Numbered from the stretch's first letter, positions 1 through 7,081 are shown. The stretch: DNA of 64,000 nt from Halalkalibacter suaedae (GCF_017939705.1 NZ_JAGKSQ010000003.1:186001-250000); one strand, 5' to 3'. Notes: generated by a model not told the origin, from the sequence alone. Program-made: numbers and translations.

Positions 1-40
1 GTTGCTGATTAAACACAATCTTCATCATATCTGATTTATG

Positions 41-73
41 ACAAAAGAAAAAGCACCTCAAATTTGGGATGCT
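41..73 (-). terminator. Intrinsic terminator of the leftmost prophage gene
   Basis: Read leftward, arms 66-73 and 52-59 form a stem (one wobble, one mismatch) around a 6-nt loop, followed by a T-rich run. It lies just past the stop codon of the gene ending at 90. Confidence 0.6.
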
Positions 74-89
74 TTGCTTTTTCCTAAAG

Positions 90-833
90 TTAATTTTCTG
101 GATCGGTTTGGTTTAGTTTAGGTAATAACACTTGTACAAATTCTGTAGGCATTCTCTCTTTTATATCATCTGGTAAATAATTATAGGCCGTGGTTCCTAA
201 AAGTGTTGCTAATTTCGGATGCTTTTGTGTCCACATGTATGTTTTAGTTCCAAACAATAACAACCAATTCTTTTTTGTTAAATGTTCTGATTGCAGTTTC
301 AACTTTGAAATGTCCCTTTTTAAGCTGCTAATTTCAGAATTAAAATCTCCCTCTTTCTCTATATCATTTTGTATTTTTTCAATAAGGCTTTTTTCTAACT
401 GATCCAACTTATTTTTTAGTTCTTCTACCTCCGAATTGGTAAATTCGGTTTCATCTTGATAACTACTTAATTTATTTGTGATCTCATCAATGTGCCTTTT
501 ATTTTCTTCTGCACGCCTCATTTCAGGCGATGACTGTATTTCTTTATCAACATTTCCGATCCAAGTTTTTATTTCCTTTAACAAAGCGGATACTTCATCA
601 ATATTACTGTATTGTTCCGTTTCATAAACCTCTCCCGGTGAATACGTTATGTCAAATTCTAAAGTACTCGTACTTTTAAACCTAAAAAAAATATCTTCTT
701 TATATGTGTAAGAAATATTGAGCATTACAGTCTCATCCTCACCTTTTCGGTAAGTAATTGAGAAGTCTTCAGCTTCTACAAATCTACCTACTAGTCTATC
801 TTTTATAGAATGGATAAATGCTTTTGAGAACAT
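90..833 (-). CDS. Hypothetical prophage protein with central coiled coil
   Basis: A 247-residue protein of unrecognised family. I place the start at the ATG at 833, which has AAAGGTGG nine bases upstream, instead of a TTG 24 bases earlier. The N-terminal third is beta-rich and polar. Residues of about 95-185 are charged and heptad-like, rich in Glu, Lys and Leu, predicting a coiled coil. The C-terminal part has a short hydrophobic stretch (WLLLFGT) but no clear membrane helix. It is read leftward on its own, about 200 bases past the small recombinase gene, and ends at a terminator. It could be an accessory gene of the element; I cannot assign a function. Confidence 0.6.
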   Translation of the reverse strand: MFSKAFIHSIKDRLVGRFVEAEDFSITYRKGEDETVMLNISYTYKEDIFFRFKSTSTLEFDITYSPGEVYETEQYSNIDEVSALLKEIKTWIGNVDKEIQSSPEMRRAEENKRHIDEITNKLSSYQDETEFTNSEVEELKNKLDQLEKSLIEKIQNDIEKEGDFNSEISSLKRDISKLKLQSEHLTKKNWLLLFGTKTYMWTQKHPKLATLLGTTAYNYLPDDIKERMPTEFVQVLLPKLNQTDPEN

Positions 834-908
834 ATAATTAAACCACCTTTCGACCAATTTAACTATATATTAACAAATTTTAATTCTCACTACTATTTTT
901 ATCATTCT

Positions 909-1024
909 CAATGTCACATATCTTAGAGGGAGTTATATTCACCGAAATCTCAAAACCCTTGCCCTATATATCTTCGCCCTGCTTACATAAACCAATGTCA
1001 CAACTTCTAAATTATGTGACATTG
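909..1024. repeat. Three copies of a 10-mer, two forming an inverted repeat
   Basis: CAATGTCACA occurs directly at 909-918 and 993-1002, and inverted (TGTGACATTG) at 1015-1024. The last two make a perfect 10-bp inverted repeat around a 12-bp spacer. All lie in the 200-bp gene-free gap downstream of the small tyrosine recombinase gene. It could be a recombinase or repressor binding site; there is no T-run, so a terminator is less likely. Confidence 0.6.
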
Positions 1025-1057
1025 TAGGTATAAAAAGAATCTATCAATAGCCATCAA

Positions 1058-1603
1058 TTAGACTATTTTAAATTTCCTCATGGCGTTATCCATTGCATCT
1101 TGATCAATGCCTATATAACGAAGAGTCTCTGCTTGATCAGTATGATTCAGTAGCTTCTGGAGCAGTGCAATATTCTTCGTTTGTGTGTAAAAATGATATC
1201 CGAACGTTTTACGAAGTGTATGGCATCCGATTGCATCCAACCCATGAACTTCAGCTGCTTCGCGTAATATCCGATAAGCTGTTTCTCTAACAATCGGCTT
1301 ATTTCTGCCTTTACGTGATTGAAAGAGGTAATCATCTGATTTCATGCCAGCACAATATTTCTCCAACTCTCTATGAAGACCAGGAGTAACCCGTTGGCGC
1401 TTTTGCTTCTTTGTTTTGAACTCTCTCAAACTAAGATAATGACCGCTGACGTCTCTAACCTTCAAATTAAGAATATCTTTTATCCTAAGTCCGGTATTAA
1501 TTCCAAGAAAAAAAATCATATAATTACGCTCGTTTTCCTTACGTAAAAACTCCGCAATTTCTTGAATCTTCTTGGTGTCTCGTATTGGTTGGACGAAATT
1601 CAC
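1058..1603 (-). CDS. Small tyrosine recombinase (phage integrase family)
   Basis: This 181-residue protein is essentially a bare catalytic domain of the tyrosine recombinase family, with no arm-binding or SAM-like N-terminal domain. The expected catalytic residues are visible: Arg40 in TGLR, a Lys-rich beta hairpin near residues 64-68, His128 and Arg131 in HTLRK, His154 in LLNHTD, and the nucleophile Tyr163 in LRYIG. Start is GTG at 1603 with AAGGAGTG upstream. Small recombinases like this are common near the end of the early region in Bacillus temperate phages. The element also has a serine integrase at its attachment end, so this enzyme probably resolves multimers or acts at an internal site instead of integrating the element; that is inference. 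Confidence 0.85.
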   Translation of the reverse strand: MNFVQPIRDTKKIQEIAEFLRKENERNYMIFFLGINTGLRIKDILNLKVRDVSGHYLSLREFKTKKQKRQRVTPGLHRELEKYCAGMKSDDYLFQSRKGRNKPIVRETAYRILREAAEVHGLDAIGCHTLRKTFGYHFYTQTKNIALLQKLLNHTDQAETLRYIGIDQDAMDNAMRKFKIV

Positions 1604-1663
1604 ATACCATCACACTCCTTTCAAAAAATTCCTTTCATATAGAGGTGGCAAACGGGCGACAAA

Positions 1664-1696
1664 GAAATAAAAAACTCCACTAATTAGCTAGTGGAG
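1664..1696 (-). terminator. Intrinsic terminator after the sigma-like gene
   Basis: Leftward reading gives the perfect stem CTCCACTA/TAGTGGAG (1689-1696 with 1675-1682) with a 6-nt loop, then TTTTTT. It overlaps the last codons and stop of the gene ending at 1680, so it closes that operon before the recombinase gene. Confidence 0.8.
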
Positions 1697-2162
1697 CACA
1701 GAAAAGAGAAGTTGATTTCTTAATTTTTATCTTTTCATCGCATCTTTTCATAATATTATTTATTGTCCCTTTGCATATCCCTAGCAATCTAGCTGCTTCA
1801 GTTCTGGTATACGCTTCACCACGAACAAGTAAGTAAACCTCTTTTTCTCTTCCTGTTAGAATACTAAGAGCATCCTCAATTCGTTCCTTTTCGTATTCAG
1901 ATATTCCAGTATGGCTTGTGCTGCTCTCAGCAACAAAGGATTGCATTAATAATGGATCTAGAGGTTGCTCATTTTGATATGCTGCCCTTCTCTCGATTCC
2001 TCTTCTGTGACCAGGACGACGACCACTCTGCATCCATTCAATTGCATATCTTAAATCGCTTGCCATGCTTCCTAAATGAATTCTATCTTCTTCAGTCGCT
2101 GTAGGTTTTGCTTTTTCTATTCTTCTCAATGATTCTTTGTATTCCTGAATAAGTAGTTGCAT
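1680..2162 (-). CDS. Xpf/sigma-like late gene activator
   Basis: A 160-residue protein resembling the positive control factor Xpf of B. subtilis phage-like element PBSX. The N-terminal half has the motif AIEWM.SGRRPGHRRGIERRAAY typical of this group, and the C-terminal half is a sigma-70 region 4-like helix-turn-helix: LTGREKEVYLLV, then TRTEAARLLGICKGTINNIM. In PBSX this factor turns on late operons by recruiting RNA polymerase, so here it should activate the structural genes that presumably lie left of the window. Start ATG at 2162 follows GGGAGG. The small gene just upstream is probably cotranscribed. Confidence 0.8.
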   Translation of the reverse strand: MQLLIQEYKESLRRIEKAKPTATEEDRIHLGSMASDLRYAIEWMQSGRRPGHRRGIERRAAYQNEQPLDPLLMQSFVAESSTSHTGISEYEKERIEDALSILTGREKEVYLLVRGEAYTRTEAARLLGICKGTINNIMKRCDEKIKIKKSTSLFCAPLAN

Positions 2163-2176
2163 CTTAAATCGCCTCC

Positions 2177-2326
2177 CTAATTTTTTTGTCTCACAGCACC
2201 ACGATGACGGCCATAAGTAGGTCTATTACTTCCCATCATGTCTTTAATTTCACGAGTAGTAAGGTTTTCTTTAATAGGCTTTGGATTATTTTGTTTAATT
2301 TGGTTTTTGTAATTCTTGCTATCCAT
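2177..2326 (-). CDS. Small conserved phage protein upstream of the sigma-like gene
   Basis: A 49-residue basic protein starting at the ATG at 2326; a longer reading from 2365 would run into the hairpin just upstream. It contains LTTREIKDMMG and ends in YGRHRGAVRQKN, a pattern I associate with small proteins next to Xpf-like genes in Bacillus prophages. It ends 14 bases before the start of the sigma-like gene, so the two are probably translated from one transcript. The TREIKDMMG segment could be a minimal DNA-binding helix-turn-helix, but that is inference. Confidence 0.65.
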   Translation of the reverse strand: MDSKNYKNQIKQNNPKPIKENLTTREIKDMMGSNRPTYGRHRGAVRQKN

Positions 2327-2350
2327 CCCTAACACCATCCTTTTAGAAAT

Positions 2351-2404
2351 AAAAAAAGAGGACACAAACAGAAAACGATTAAGTCGTTAACTGTTTGTGT
2401 CCTC
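2351..2404 (-). terminator. Strong hairpin ahead of the sigma-like operon
   Basis: Perfect 14-bp stem GAGGACACAAACAG (2358-2371) with its complement (2391-2404), 19-nt loop. Leftward reading is followed by TTTTTTT; rightward by CGTTTTT. It lies only about 30 bases before the next leftward start codon, so it may end the early transcript or act as an attenuator that late control must overcome. Confidence 0.75.
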
Positions 2405-2532
2405 CGTTTTTCGGTCAGACAATTATTTTATTAATAAAGTGGAACACCAAAATGTATTTCCTTTTCACAATAAGGAATCAATTGCTAAACACCCTCCCTT
2501 TAATGAAAGATTTACTCGAACTACGCATTAAT

Positions 2533-2562
2533 TTGGATATATTTTTACCAGAAGGATAAAAT
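2533..2562 (+). promoter_or_regulatory. Candidate promoter for the membrane protein gene
   Basis: TTGGAT (2533-2538), 18-bp spacer, TAAAAT (2557-2562). It would drive the only rightward gene inside the leftward early region. Confidence 0.4.
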
Positions 2563-2596
2563 AACAATTAAACAAGCTTTTAGGGCGGTGATATAT

Positions 2597-3055
2597 TTGT
2601 TCAATCAATTTCTTTTATGGTCCACACTAATTATTCCTTGGTTAGCGCTTATCCCCTTAAATAAAAATATTGTTAAAAGTTTTATCCCATCATCTCTGTT
2701 TGGTGCACTTTTATTAACTTTCATTTTCCAAATTGCGGACAAATTTAGTTGGTGGGAGATAACTGAAAATATAATTTTACTTTCAAATATCACACCATTT
2801 GTTTATGGAGTTTTTCTTGTAGGCACCATTATAATTTTATATTTTACCTATCATAGTTTTCTGTTCTTCATGTTAACTAACCTTATAATCGATGCCCTTC
2901 TATCTTTTGGAATTAGTAAATGGTATGAACATTTAGGCATCTATAAATTAATTAACATTAATTCTCTCGGTGTTTATTTGTTAACCATAGTTGTCGCTAT
3001 CTTGATTTATAGTTTTCAAAAATGGTTGGATTCTGTAATAATTCGTGAAGAATAA
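2597..3055 (+). CDS. Small integral membrane protein in prophage, opposite strand
   Basis: A protein of about 152 residues that is nearly all membrane-embedded, with four to five hydrophobic helices: LLWSTLIIPWLALIPL, LFGALLLTFIFQIA, VYGVFLVGTIIILYF, FLFFMLTNLIIDALL and VYLLTIVVAILIY. The TTG at 2597 is preferred because the SD-like AGGGCGGTGAT lies directly before it; a GTG at 2588 would sit inside that site. It is transcribed against all neighbouring genes, has its own candidate promoter, and is followed by a strong rightward terminator, so it looks like a self-contained lysogenic conversion gene. The sequence is more AT-rich than its neighbours. I recognise no family; superinfection exclusion would be a guess. 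Confidence 0.6.
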   Translation: MFNQFLLWSTLIIPWLALIPLNKNIVKSFIPSSLFGALLLTFIFQIADKFSWWEITENIILLSNITPFVYGVFLVGTIIILYFTYHSFLFFMLTNLIIDALLSFGISKWYEHLGIYKLININSLGVYLLTIVVAILIYSFQKWLDSVIIREE

Positions 3056-3132
3056 TTACTTCAATCATTCTGCCTGTTTCTAAAGTACATAATATTTCAA
3101 TACATTCACCCTTTCTTAATTCGCATTTTTCC

Positions 3133-3330
3133 TCAAATCTTCTTCTGTTCCAAACTTTCAACCCGATCCACTTTACCTTTTACCCAGATAGCTGCTTGAC
3201 TACCAAATCCGCTTGTTGGAGGTGCAATAGGAATCACTTGTCCATCCTTTACTACAAGTATTTGATTTGTGCTAACATCGATCTCCACTGTCATCTTTTC
3301 AAGGTCAACTAGAATTGCATTTTGTACCAT
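3133..3330 (-). CDS. XtrA/YqaO-like small phage protein
   Basis: A 65-residue beta-rich protein. The pattern VDLEKMTVEIDVSTNQ, then VVKDGQV, then a closing VKGKVDRVE resembles the XtrA family of PBSX and skin-type elements, whose function is unknown. Start ATG at 3330 has GGGAGGG eight bases upstream. That ribosome site is locked in a long hairpin (3330-3406), suggesting translational control. It lies between the dUTPase group and the sigma-like operon, as xtrA does relative to xpf in PBSX. Confidence 0.6.
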   Translation of the reverse strand: MVQNAILVDLEKMTVEIDVSTNQILVVKDGQVIPIAPPTSGFGSQAAIWVKGKVDRVESLEQKKI

Positions 3331-3406
3331 GCCATTCCCTCCCGAGCGTGATATAATAAATGTGCGAATATTTATTGGTCATCCTGCTCGAGAGGGTGGC
3401 TTTTTT
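3330..3406 (+). terminator. Long hairpin: rightward terminator and leader of the XtrA-like gene
   Basis: Arms CCCTCCCGAGC (about 3341-3351) and GCTCGAGAGGG pair over 11 bp with one wobble; GCCA/TGGC extends the stem and AATAAAT/ATTTATT forms an inner stem. Rightward it is followed by TTTTTT and would end the membrane protein transcript. Leftward, the same stem hides the ribosome site of the XtrA-like gene. Confidence 0.7.
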
Positions 3407-3560
3407 ATTTAAAAATTTTAGAAAGCTTCTTACTTGCTTTATTTGAAATCAAATTACCACCAACATGTTTTGCTCCGTTACCCTCCTTAACTTCCTTGAT
3501 CGTCTCAACCAAACCACTAACTTGTTCAAATATACCCACAATAATTTTAAGACTTTTCAT
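3405..3560 (-). CDS. Hypothetical 51-residue protein
   Basis: A 51-codon gene with a strong ribosome site (GGAGGGG, five bases before the ATG at 3560). Its start overlaps the dUTPase stop as TAATG, so translation is probably coupled. The N-terminal 20 residues are amphipathic (LKIIVGIFEQVSGLVETI), the rest lysine-rich and polar, ending KKLSKIFK. It may associate with membrane or protein through the first helix. No family recognised. The stop lies inside the T-run of the adjoining hairpin. Confidence 0.6.
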   Translation of the reverse strand: MKSLKIIVGIFEQVSGLVETIKEVKEGNGAKHVGGNLISNKASKKLSKIFK

Positions 3561-4060
3561 TAGTACCCCTCCACTTGCCTAAGATGATTGATGCGATTTT
3601 TATTTTCATATGCAGCTTCTACTTCTTCCCACTCAAAACCAAGATCCTGAATTAGATCAACAAGTGTTTGTAACATATATAAGTAATTACCTACGCTTCT
3701 TGTTAACCCAAATGTACTGACGCGATGGAACAGTGCAAGAACAGTTGATTTTATATTTAGATCAAAATCATTATCACGAAATTCAATTGAATCAATCGCT
3801 TTTTGCTCATAATTCATATCAATACCAAGTGATAAGGTAAGGTGAAAAGAGTCAATCAATTCTTCTAACAGCTCGTCCTTATTAGGAATCGTATTGTGTC
3901 TCCAATACTTAAACCCTTTCCATTCGTTTAGTGCCTCACTAATTTCAACCAATAAACCAATTAATTTATCTGTAAATAAAGTTGATGGATCTAAATTCTT
4001 ATCAAGAGCGATACTGATATCAAGATCTCGTTGTAATTCAAATAACTTTCTTAAGTTCAT
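3560..4060 (-). CDS. Dimeric all-alpha dUTPase
   Basis: A 166-residue protein of the all-alpha dUTP diphosphatase family (dUTPase_2), which hydrolyses dUTP to dUMP and keeps uracil out of phage DNA. Visible marks are LFELQRDLDISI at the N-terminus, VEISEALNEWKGFKYWR carrying the metal-binding acidic residues, ELLEELIDSFHLTLSLG, and the C-terminal motif YENKNRINHLRQVEGY. I choose the ATG at 4060, with GGGAG seven bases upstream. It lies in the leftward early operon after three small genes and overlaps the next by TAATG. Assignment to the family is firm; activity on dCTP as well as dUTP cannot be excluded. Confidence 0.85.
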   Translation of the reverse strand: MNLRKLFELQRDLDISIALDKNLDPSTLFTDKLIGLLVEISEALNEWKGFKYWRHNTIPNKDELLEELIDSFHLTLSLGIDMNYEQKAIDSIEFRDNDFDLNIKSTVLALFHRVSTFGLTRSVGNYLYMLQTLVDLIQDLGFEWEEVEAAYENKNRINHLRQVEGY

Positions 4061-4214
4061 CTTTTTTCTCCCTTTCAAGTAATTCCACAGTTGCTTTTAC
4101 GCAATCTGTGCACATTTTTATGCTTATTGGCTCTCCAGTAGTTAGATCTAAAGTTGTTAACGAAGTTTCCAACAAAATCTTTACTGTGGATGAACAGAAT
4201 GGACATTTAACCAT
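4038..4214 (-). CDS. Small zinc-ribbon-like protein (58 aa)
   Basis: A 58-residue protein with two Cys pairs, CPFC near residue 4 and CTDC near residue 35, suggesting one zinc site. The ATG at 4214 has GAGGG nine bases upstream. Its start overlaps the end of the FbpA-like gene and its end overlaps the first codons of dUTPase by 23 bases, so the three are translated as a tight chain. The C-terminal part is a charged helix (ELLEREKKDELKK). No named family recognised. Confidence 0.65.
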   Translation of the reverse strand: MVKCPFCSSTVKILLETSLTTLDLTTGEPISIKMCTDCVKATVELLEREKKDELKKVI

Positions 4215-4386
4215 GAAACTTTTCCCTCTTCGCTGCTTCAGACCATTTCCATACGCCTATCAATTCTGAGAGTGTCAACGTATCCAACATTTGTTCTCCA
4301 CTCTGGGTAATACCTCGTTTGTTTAATTTTTTGATGTATTGCTGCCTTTTCTGCTCACATGCTTTTAGCAATTGGCTCATATTCAT
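4207..4386 (-). CDS. Fur-regulated basic protein (FbpA) domain, small phage protein
   Basis: 59 residues starting at the ATG at 4386, which has GGAGG six bases upstream. The sequence QLLKACEQKRQQYIKKLNKRGI followed by MLDTLTLSELIGVWK fits the FbpA-type domain: a basic helix, then the LTLSELE-like signature. In B. subtilis FbpA is tied to iron-sparing regulation, but many phages carry stand-alone versions of unknown role. It overlaps the genes before and after it in the early operon. Its iron role here is uncertain. Confidence 0.65.
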   Translation of the reverse strand: MNMSQLLKACEQKRQQYIKKLNKRGITQSGEQMLDTLTLSELIGVWKWSEAAKREKFHG

Positions 4387-4546
4387 CGTCAACCTCCATT
4401 CCAAAAAGGTTTAAAAGGAACTGTTTTCGTGGTTCATATAACTTTTCTAATTCTTGCTTAGAAAGTACCTGACAAGGTACATATATCAATCCGAATGGTG
4501 TTTCCTTTGTATCTACACATCGATCATACTGGCATAATCTGCACAC
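4355..4546 (-). CDS. Hypothetical 63-residue protein with N-terminal Cys pair
   Basis: Starts at GTG 4546 with GGAGGG upstream. The N-terminus has MCRLCQYDRC and a further Cys in VPC, so it may bind a metal ion. The C-terminal half is helical and acidic. It overlaps the FbpA-like start by 32 bases and follows the DnaC-like gene by 11 bases. No family recognised. Confidence 0.55.
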   Translation of the reverse strand: MCRLCQYDRCVDTKETPFGLIYVPCQVLSKQELEKLYEPRKQFLLNLFGMEVDDEYEPIAKSM

Positions 4547-4557
4547 AGCTTTCCCTC

Positions 4558-5517
4558 CTATTCAAGTAAATATTGCTCAAATTGATAGTTTTCCTCCTCA
4601 GCTTCACGGTCTCTAACCGATTCTTCTGGCATATGTAATTCGTAGGCCATTTTATTGACTCGGCTTTGTACTCGTCCCTCTGGATAAAGAGTAGGAGAAG
4701 TTAGCTCGCTAATTGGAAGGTTAGCTGTAAAGAATGTAATGAGATTGTTGTTCATCCTGTATTCTAAGATGTCATTCATCGTTCTCTCGTTCCAATTGCT
4801 TGAGCCCTTTTTGCTACCGCTAGACTTCTCGACACCCATATCATCAATGATTAACACTTTAGCCTTCATAAAAGCTTCCTTTACTTGAACTGTGCTTTTA
4901 TCTGACTCAAAGGTTGACTGTATCTCACTAAAAATATTTGTAGCAGATGTGTACAAGGGAACAACACCGTGTTTTTTTAATAATGCATTCCCGATTGAGA
5001 TGGCGAGTCTTGTCTTACCGCTACCTTTTTTTCTGCTGTAAAAATAAATTCCCTTTCCCGTACTTTTGATATTCTCAAACTTTTCCACAAAATTAGCGGC
5101 CATTCTTTTTGCATATGCAGCCGCACTTCTCGATTCGTCTAGTTGGTACTTAGTTAGATCAAAGTTTTTAATGCCAGCATCAAGAAACTTTTCTGGTATT
5201 TGTGCTTGCTTAAGGGTTTGTTCAAGTTTTCTTTTTTCTTGTCTAACCTCATGACAATCGCATTCAAGGTATTGAATGTGAAAGGTCTTCCTTTTTTCTT
5301 CCGGCGGGAGAAAGTGATAATGTGTATCTTCTCGATGAATCCAACCCGAACCATCACAAGTGGTAAAAGGACAATCAGAAGTCGCATTCAGTGTCCGGAA
5401 TCTCTCCGTCTTCCCCGATAAGACGTTGTCTCTCATTTCCTCGATCTGTTGCATCCGATCTGCCAGTTGTGGACGTTCGTTGAGAAGCTCCTTGAATACT
5501 TCCTGAATGCTGATCAT
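4558..5517 (-). CDS. DnaC/DnaI-like helicase loader
   Basis: A 319-residue AAA+ ATPase of the DnaC/DnaI/IstB group that loads replicative helicase at the phage origin. Four cysteines (49, 54, 86, 88) form a probable N-terminal zinc site. The Walker A motif RKKGSGKT is at about 162-169, Walker B VLIIDDMG at about 221, and a sensor region with TANLPISEL and GRVQSRVNKM follows. Start ATG at 5517 has GAGAGGGG five bases upstream, although this lies 143 bases inside the upstream gene in another frame. Its partner is the DnaD-like protein immediately upstream, forming a typical phage initiation module. Confidence 0.88.
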   Translation of the reverse strand: MISIQEVFKELLNERPQLADRMQQIEEMRDNVLSGKTERFRTLNATSDCPFTTCDGSGWIHREDTHYHFLPPEEKRKTFHIQYLECDCHEVRQEKRKLEQTLKQAQIPEKFLDAGIKNFDLTKYQLDESRSAAAYAKRMAANFVEKFENIKSTGKGIYFYSRKKGSGKTRLAISIGNALLKKHGVVPLYTSATNIFSEIQSTFESDKSTVQVKEAFMKAKVLIIDDMGVEKSSGSKKGSSNWNERTMNDILEYRMNNNLITFFTANLPISELTSPTLYPEGRVQSRVNKMAYELHMPEESVRDREAEEENYQFEQYLLE

Positions 5518-6250
5518 GTCTTCCCCTCTCTTTCTCCTCAGCCACCACTTTCTGTCGTTCCATTAAAGCTTGATACTGTTCAACAATGTATTTCTCACAG
5601 TAGCTGAAAGTGTGAATATTTGTACTCGGTCTGTCTGAGAAACATCCTTCTAGCAAAATTATGGCTTCTGCTAGCGGAACCACATTCAATACACGTCCAA
5701 TAGCTTGGTAATCATTTGCTTTTAAAATAAGTCCTTTCCCACGTAACTCCAAAAAACGATTTCCAAGCTTGTCCACGTTATCTTCTGTAGTAGTTGTATT
5801 ATCTGTAGTAATATCTGGTATTGGTCTGTTCATTTTGAACACATCCATCTGTTCATTTTGACCATATCGATCTGTTCGATCTGAACACACGGACTGTTCA
5901 TTTTGAACACATGGACTGTTCACTGATTTTCGTAACTTAGAATAGTTGATTGTGTACCATTTTGTTTTGTCGTACCCCTTTTTGTTAAAGTTGTCGACTA
6001 GGAACAACTCTTCTTTTTCCAATTCACTAATTGCTCTGCGAATTGTGCTTATACTCCAAAAAGGTAACTCTGTTTGCCAATCTTCATGAGTCTTGTAAAA
6101 CCATCTCATTCCTCGTTGATCTGTCTTCTCACTTCGCTGTAACCAGTAATGTGCTTGTTGCAGGATGATGGCCTTATTTAATCCAACCGAAACTGCTAGA
6201 GAAGGTAGTACAAGAAGAGGGTATTCGTCTAGTAAGTAGTGACTCTTCAT
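5375..6250 (-). CDS. Phage replication initiation protein, winged-helix (DnaD-like)
   Basis: 291 residues from the ATG at 6250 (AGGTG six bases upstream). The first ~110 residues match the winged-helix domain of phage replisome organisers: LLVLPSLAVSVGLNKAIILQQAHYW, then FWSISTIRRAISELEKEELF and KTKWYTINY. The middle is variable with several repeated NEQ-containing segments; residues of about 160-235 resemble a short helical domain; the tail is Arg, Ser and Thr rich and disordered. It should bind the phage origin and recruit the loader encoded next. The last 143 bases also encode the start of the DnaC-like protein in another frame, probably why the tail is low in complexity. Confidence 0.8.
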   Translation of the reverse strand: MKSHYLLDEYPLLVLPSLAVSVGLNKAIILQQAHYWLQRSEKTDQRGMRWFYKTHEDWQTELPFWSISTIRRAISELEKEELFLVDNFNKKGYDKTKWYTINYSKLRKSVNSPCVQNEQSVCSDRTDRYGQNEQMDVFKMNRPIPDITTDNTTTTEDNVDKLGNRFLELRGKGLILKANDYQAIGRVLNVVPLAEAIILLEGCFSDRPSTNIHTFSYCEKYIVEQYQALMERQKVVAEEKERGRHDQHSGSIQGASQRTSTTGRSDATDRGNERQRLIGEDGEIPDTECDF

Positions 6251-6822
6251 GATATACACCTGCGACTATCCAAAACTGGCTTGTCCCATTTTTCCACAAA
6301 CGCGATTGCTTCTGGAAGATCTAAGCGTGTTATATCTCGATAAGATGAAACATTAAACTTTTTCTTCAACTGTCCGTAAATCAATGAATAATACTTCATT
6401 TTTGCTCTTGTCGATACGCTAGGAAAAAGTGAATTGATCGTGCATCGGATAGCACTTTGCAACTGCCTTTGTTCTATTGATAGCAACGTTTCATTTCGAC
6501 TAGCCAAAATCAACCTAGTGCGATTAAACTCATTGATGTATAGTTCTTTAAATTCAATAGCTTTCTTTCCTGTATAACCCATAGCTAGCATGGCGAAGCC
6601 GTCAAAGGAAACAATAAACATCGGCATAGATCGTCCTTGCTGATTTTCATAAGAGGACTCTCCAAAATTGGCATACTTGAAATTCTCCGAACATTCTAAT
6701 GAACGTATATCTCTAAGAACTTTTCCATGCTCTTTCTCAAAGGTTTTTGCAATCATTAATGATGTCGTGACAGGTTTACTCTCATCGACATACACAAGAT
6801 TTTCAATTATAGTTGGAATCAT
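6247..6822 (-). CDS. Rha family phage regulatory protein
   Basis: 191 residues from the ATG at 6822 (AAAGGAG eight bases upstream). Residues 1-100 match the pRha domain: VTTSLMIAKTFEKEHGKVLRDI, NFGESSYENQQGR and PMFIVSFDGFAMLAMGYTGKKA. The C-terminal ~90 residues resemble the ORF6C domain that often follows it. Rha proteins affect lysogeny decisions and IHF-dependent growth in lambdoid phages; a DNA-binding role in early control is likely but unproven here. It overlaps the next gene by a few bases. Confidence 0.85.
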   Translation of the reverse strand: MIPTIIENLVYVDESKPVTTSLMIAKTFEKEHGKVLRDIRSLECSENFKYANFGESSYENQQGRSMPMFIVSFDGFAMLAMGYTGKKAIEFKELYINEFNRTRLILASRNETLLSIEQRQLQSAIRCTINSLFPSVSTRAKMKYYSLIYGQLKKKFNVSSYRDITRLDLPEAIAFVEKWDKPVLDSRRCIS

Positions 6823-6836
6823 CTTTCTGGCTCCTT

Positions 6837-7046
6837 TCAACTAAACAATGCAGCCTTCTTCCCTAATGGCTTTCTGATGTTCTTACTTACTGGAACAGGA
6901 TATTCATCCTTTTTCTCACAGACAGCCTCTTTGCCATCTATGCGAATAAAAGTTAATTCAGGAAAGTATTTTTTGATATATCCTCTTGCGTATTGCTCCG
7001 TATTAAGAGAGTAATAGAACGCTGGTAATGTTGTTCTAAATTGCAT
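6837..7046 (-). CDS. Hypothetical small phage protein
   Basis: 69 residues from the ATG at 7046, preceded by GGTGGTGATT. Basic and compact, with an aromatic N-terminal half (FYYSLNTEQYARGYIKKYF). It precedes the Rha-type gene by about 15 bases. No family recognised. Confidence 0.5.
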   Translation of the reverse strand: MQFRTTLPAFYYSLNTEQYARGYIKKYFPELTFIRIDGKEAVCEKKDEYPVPVSKNIRKPLGKKAALFS

Positions 7047-7081
7047 ACACAATCACCACCTTGGAGTCTTCTGAAAGTTTT

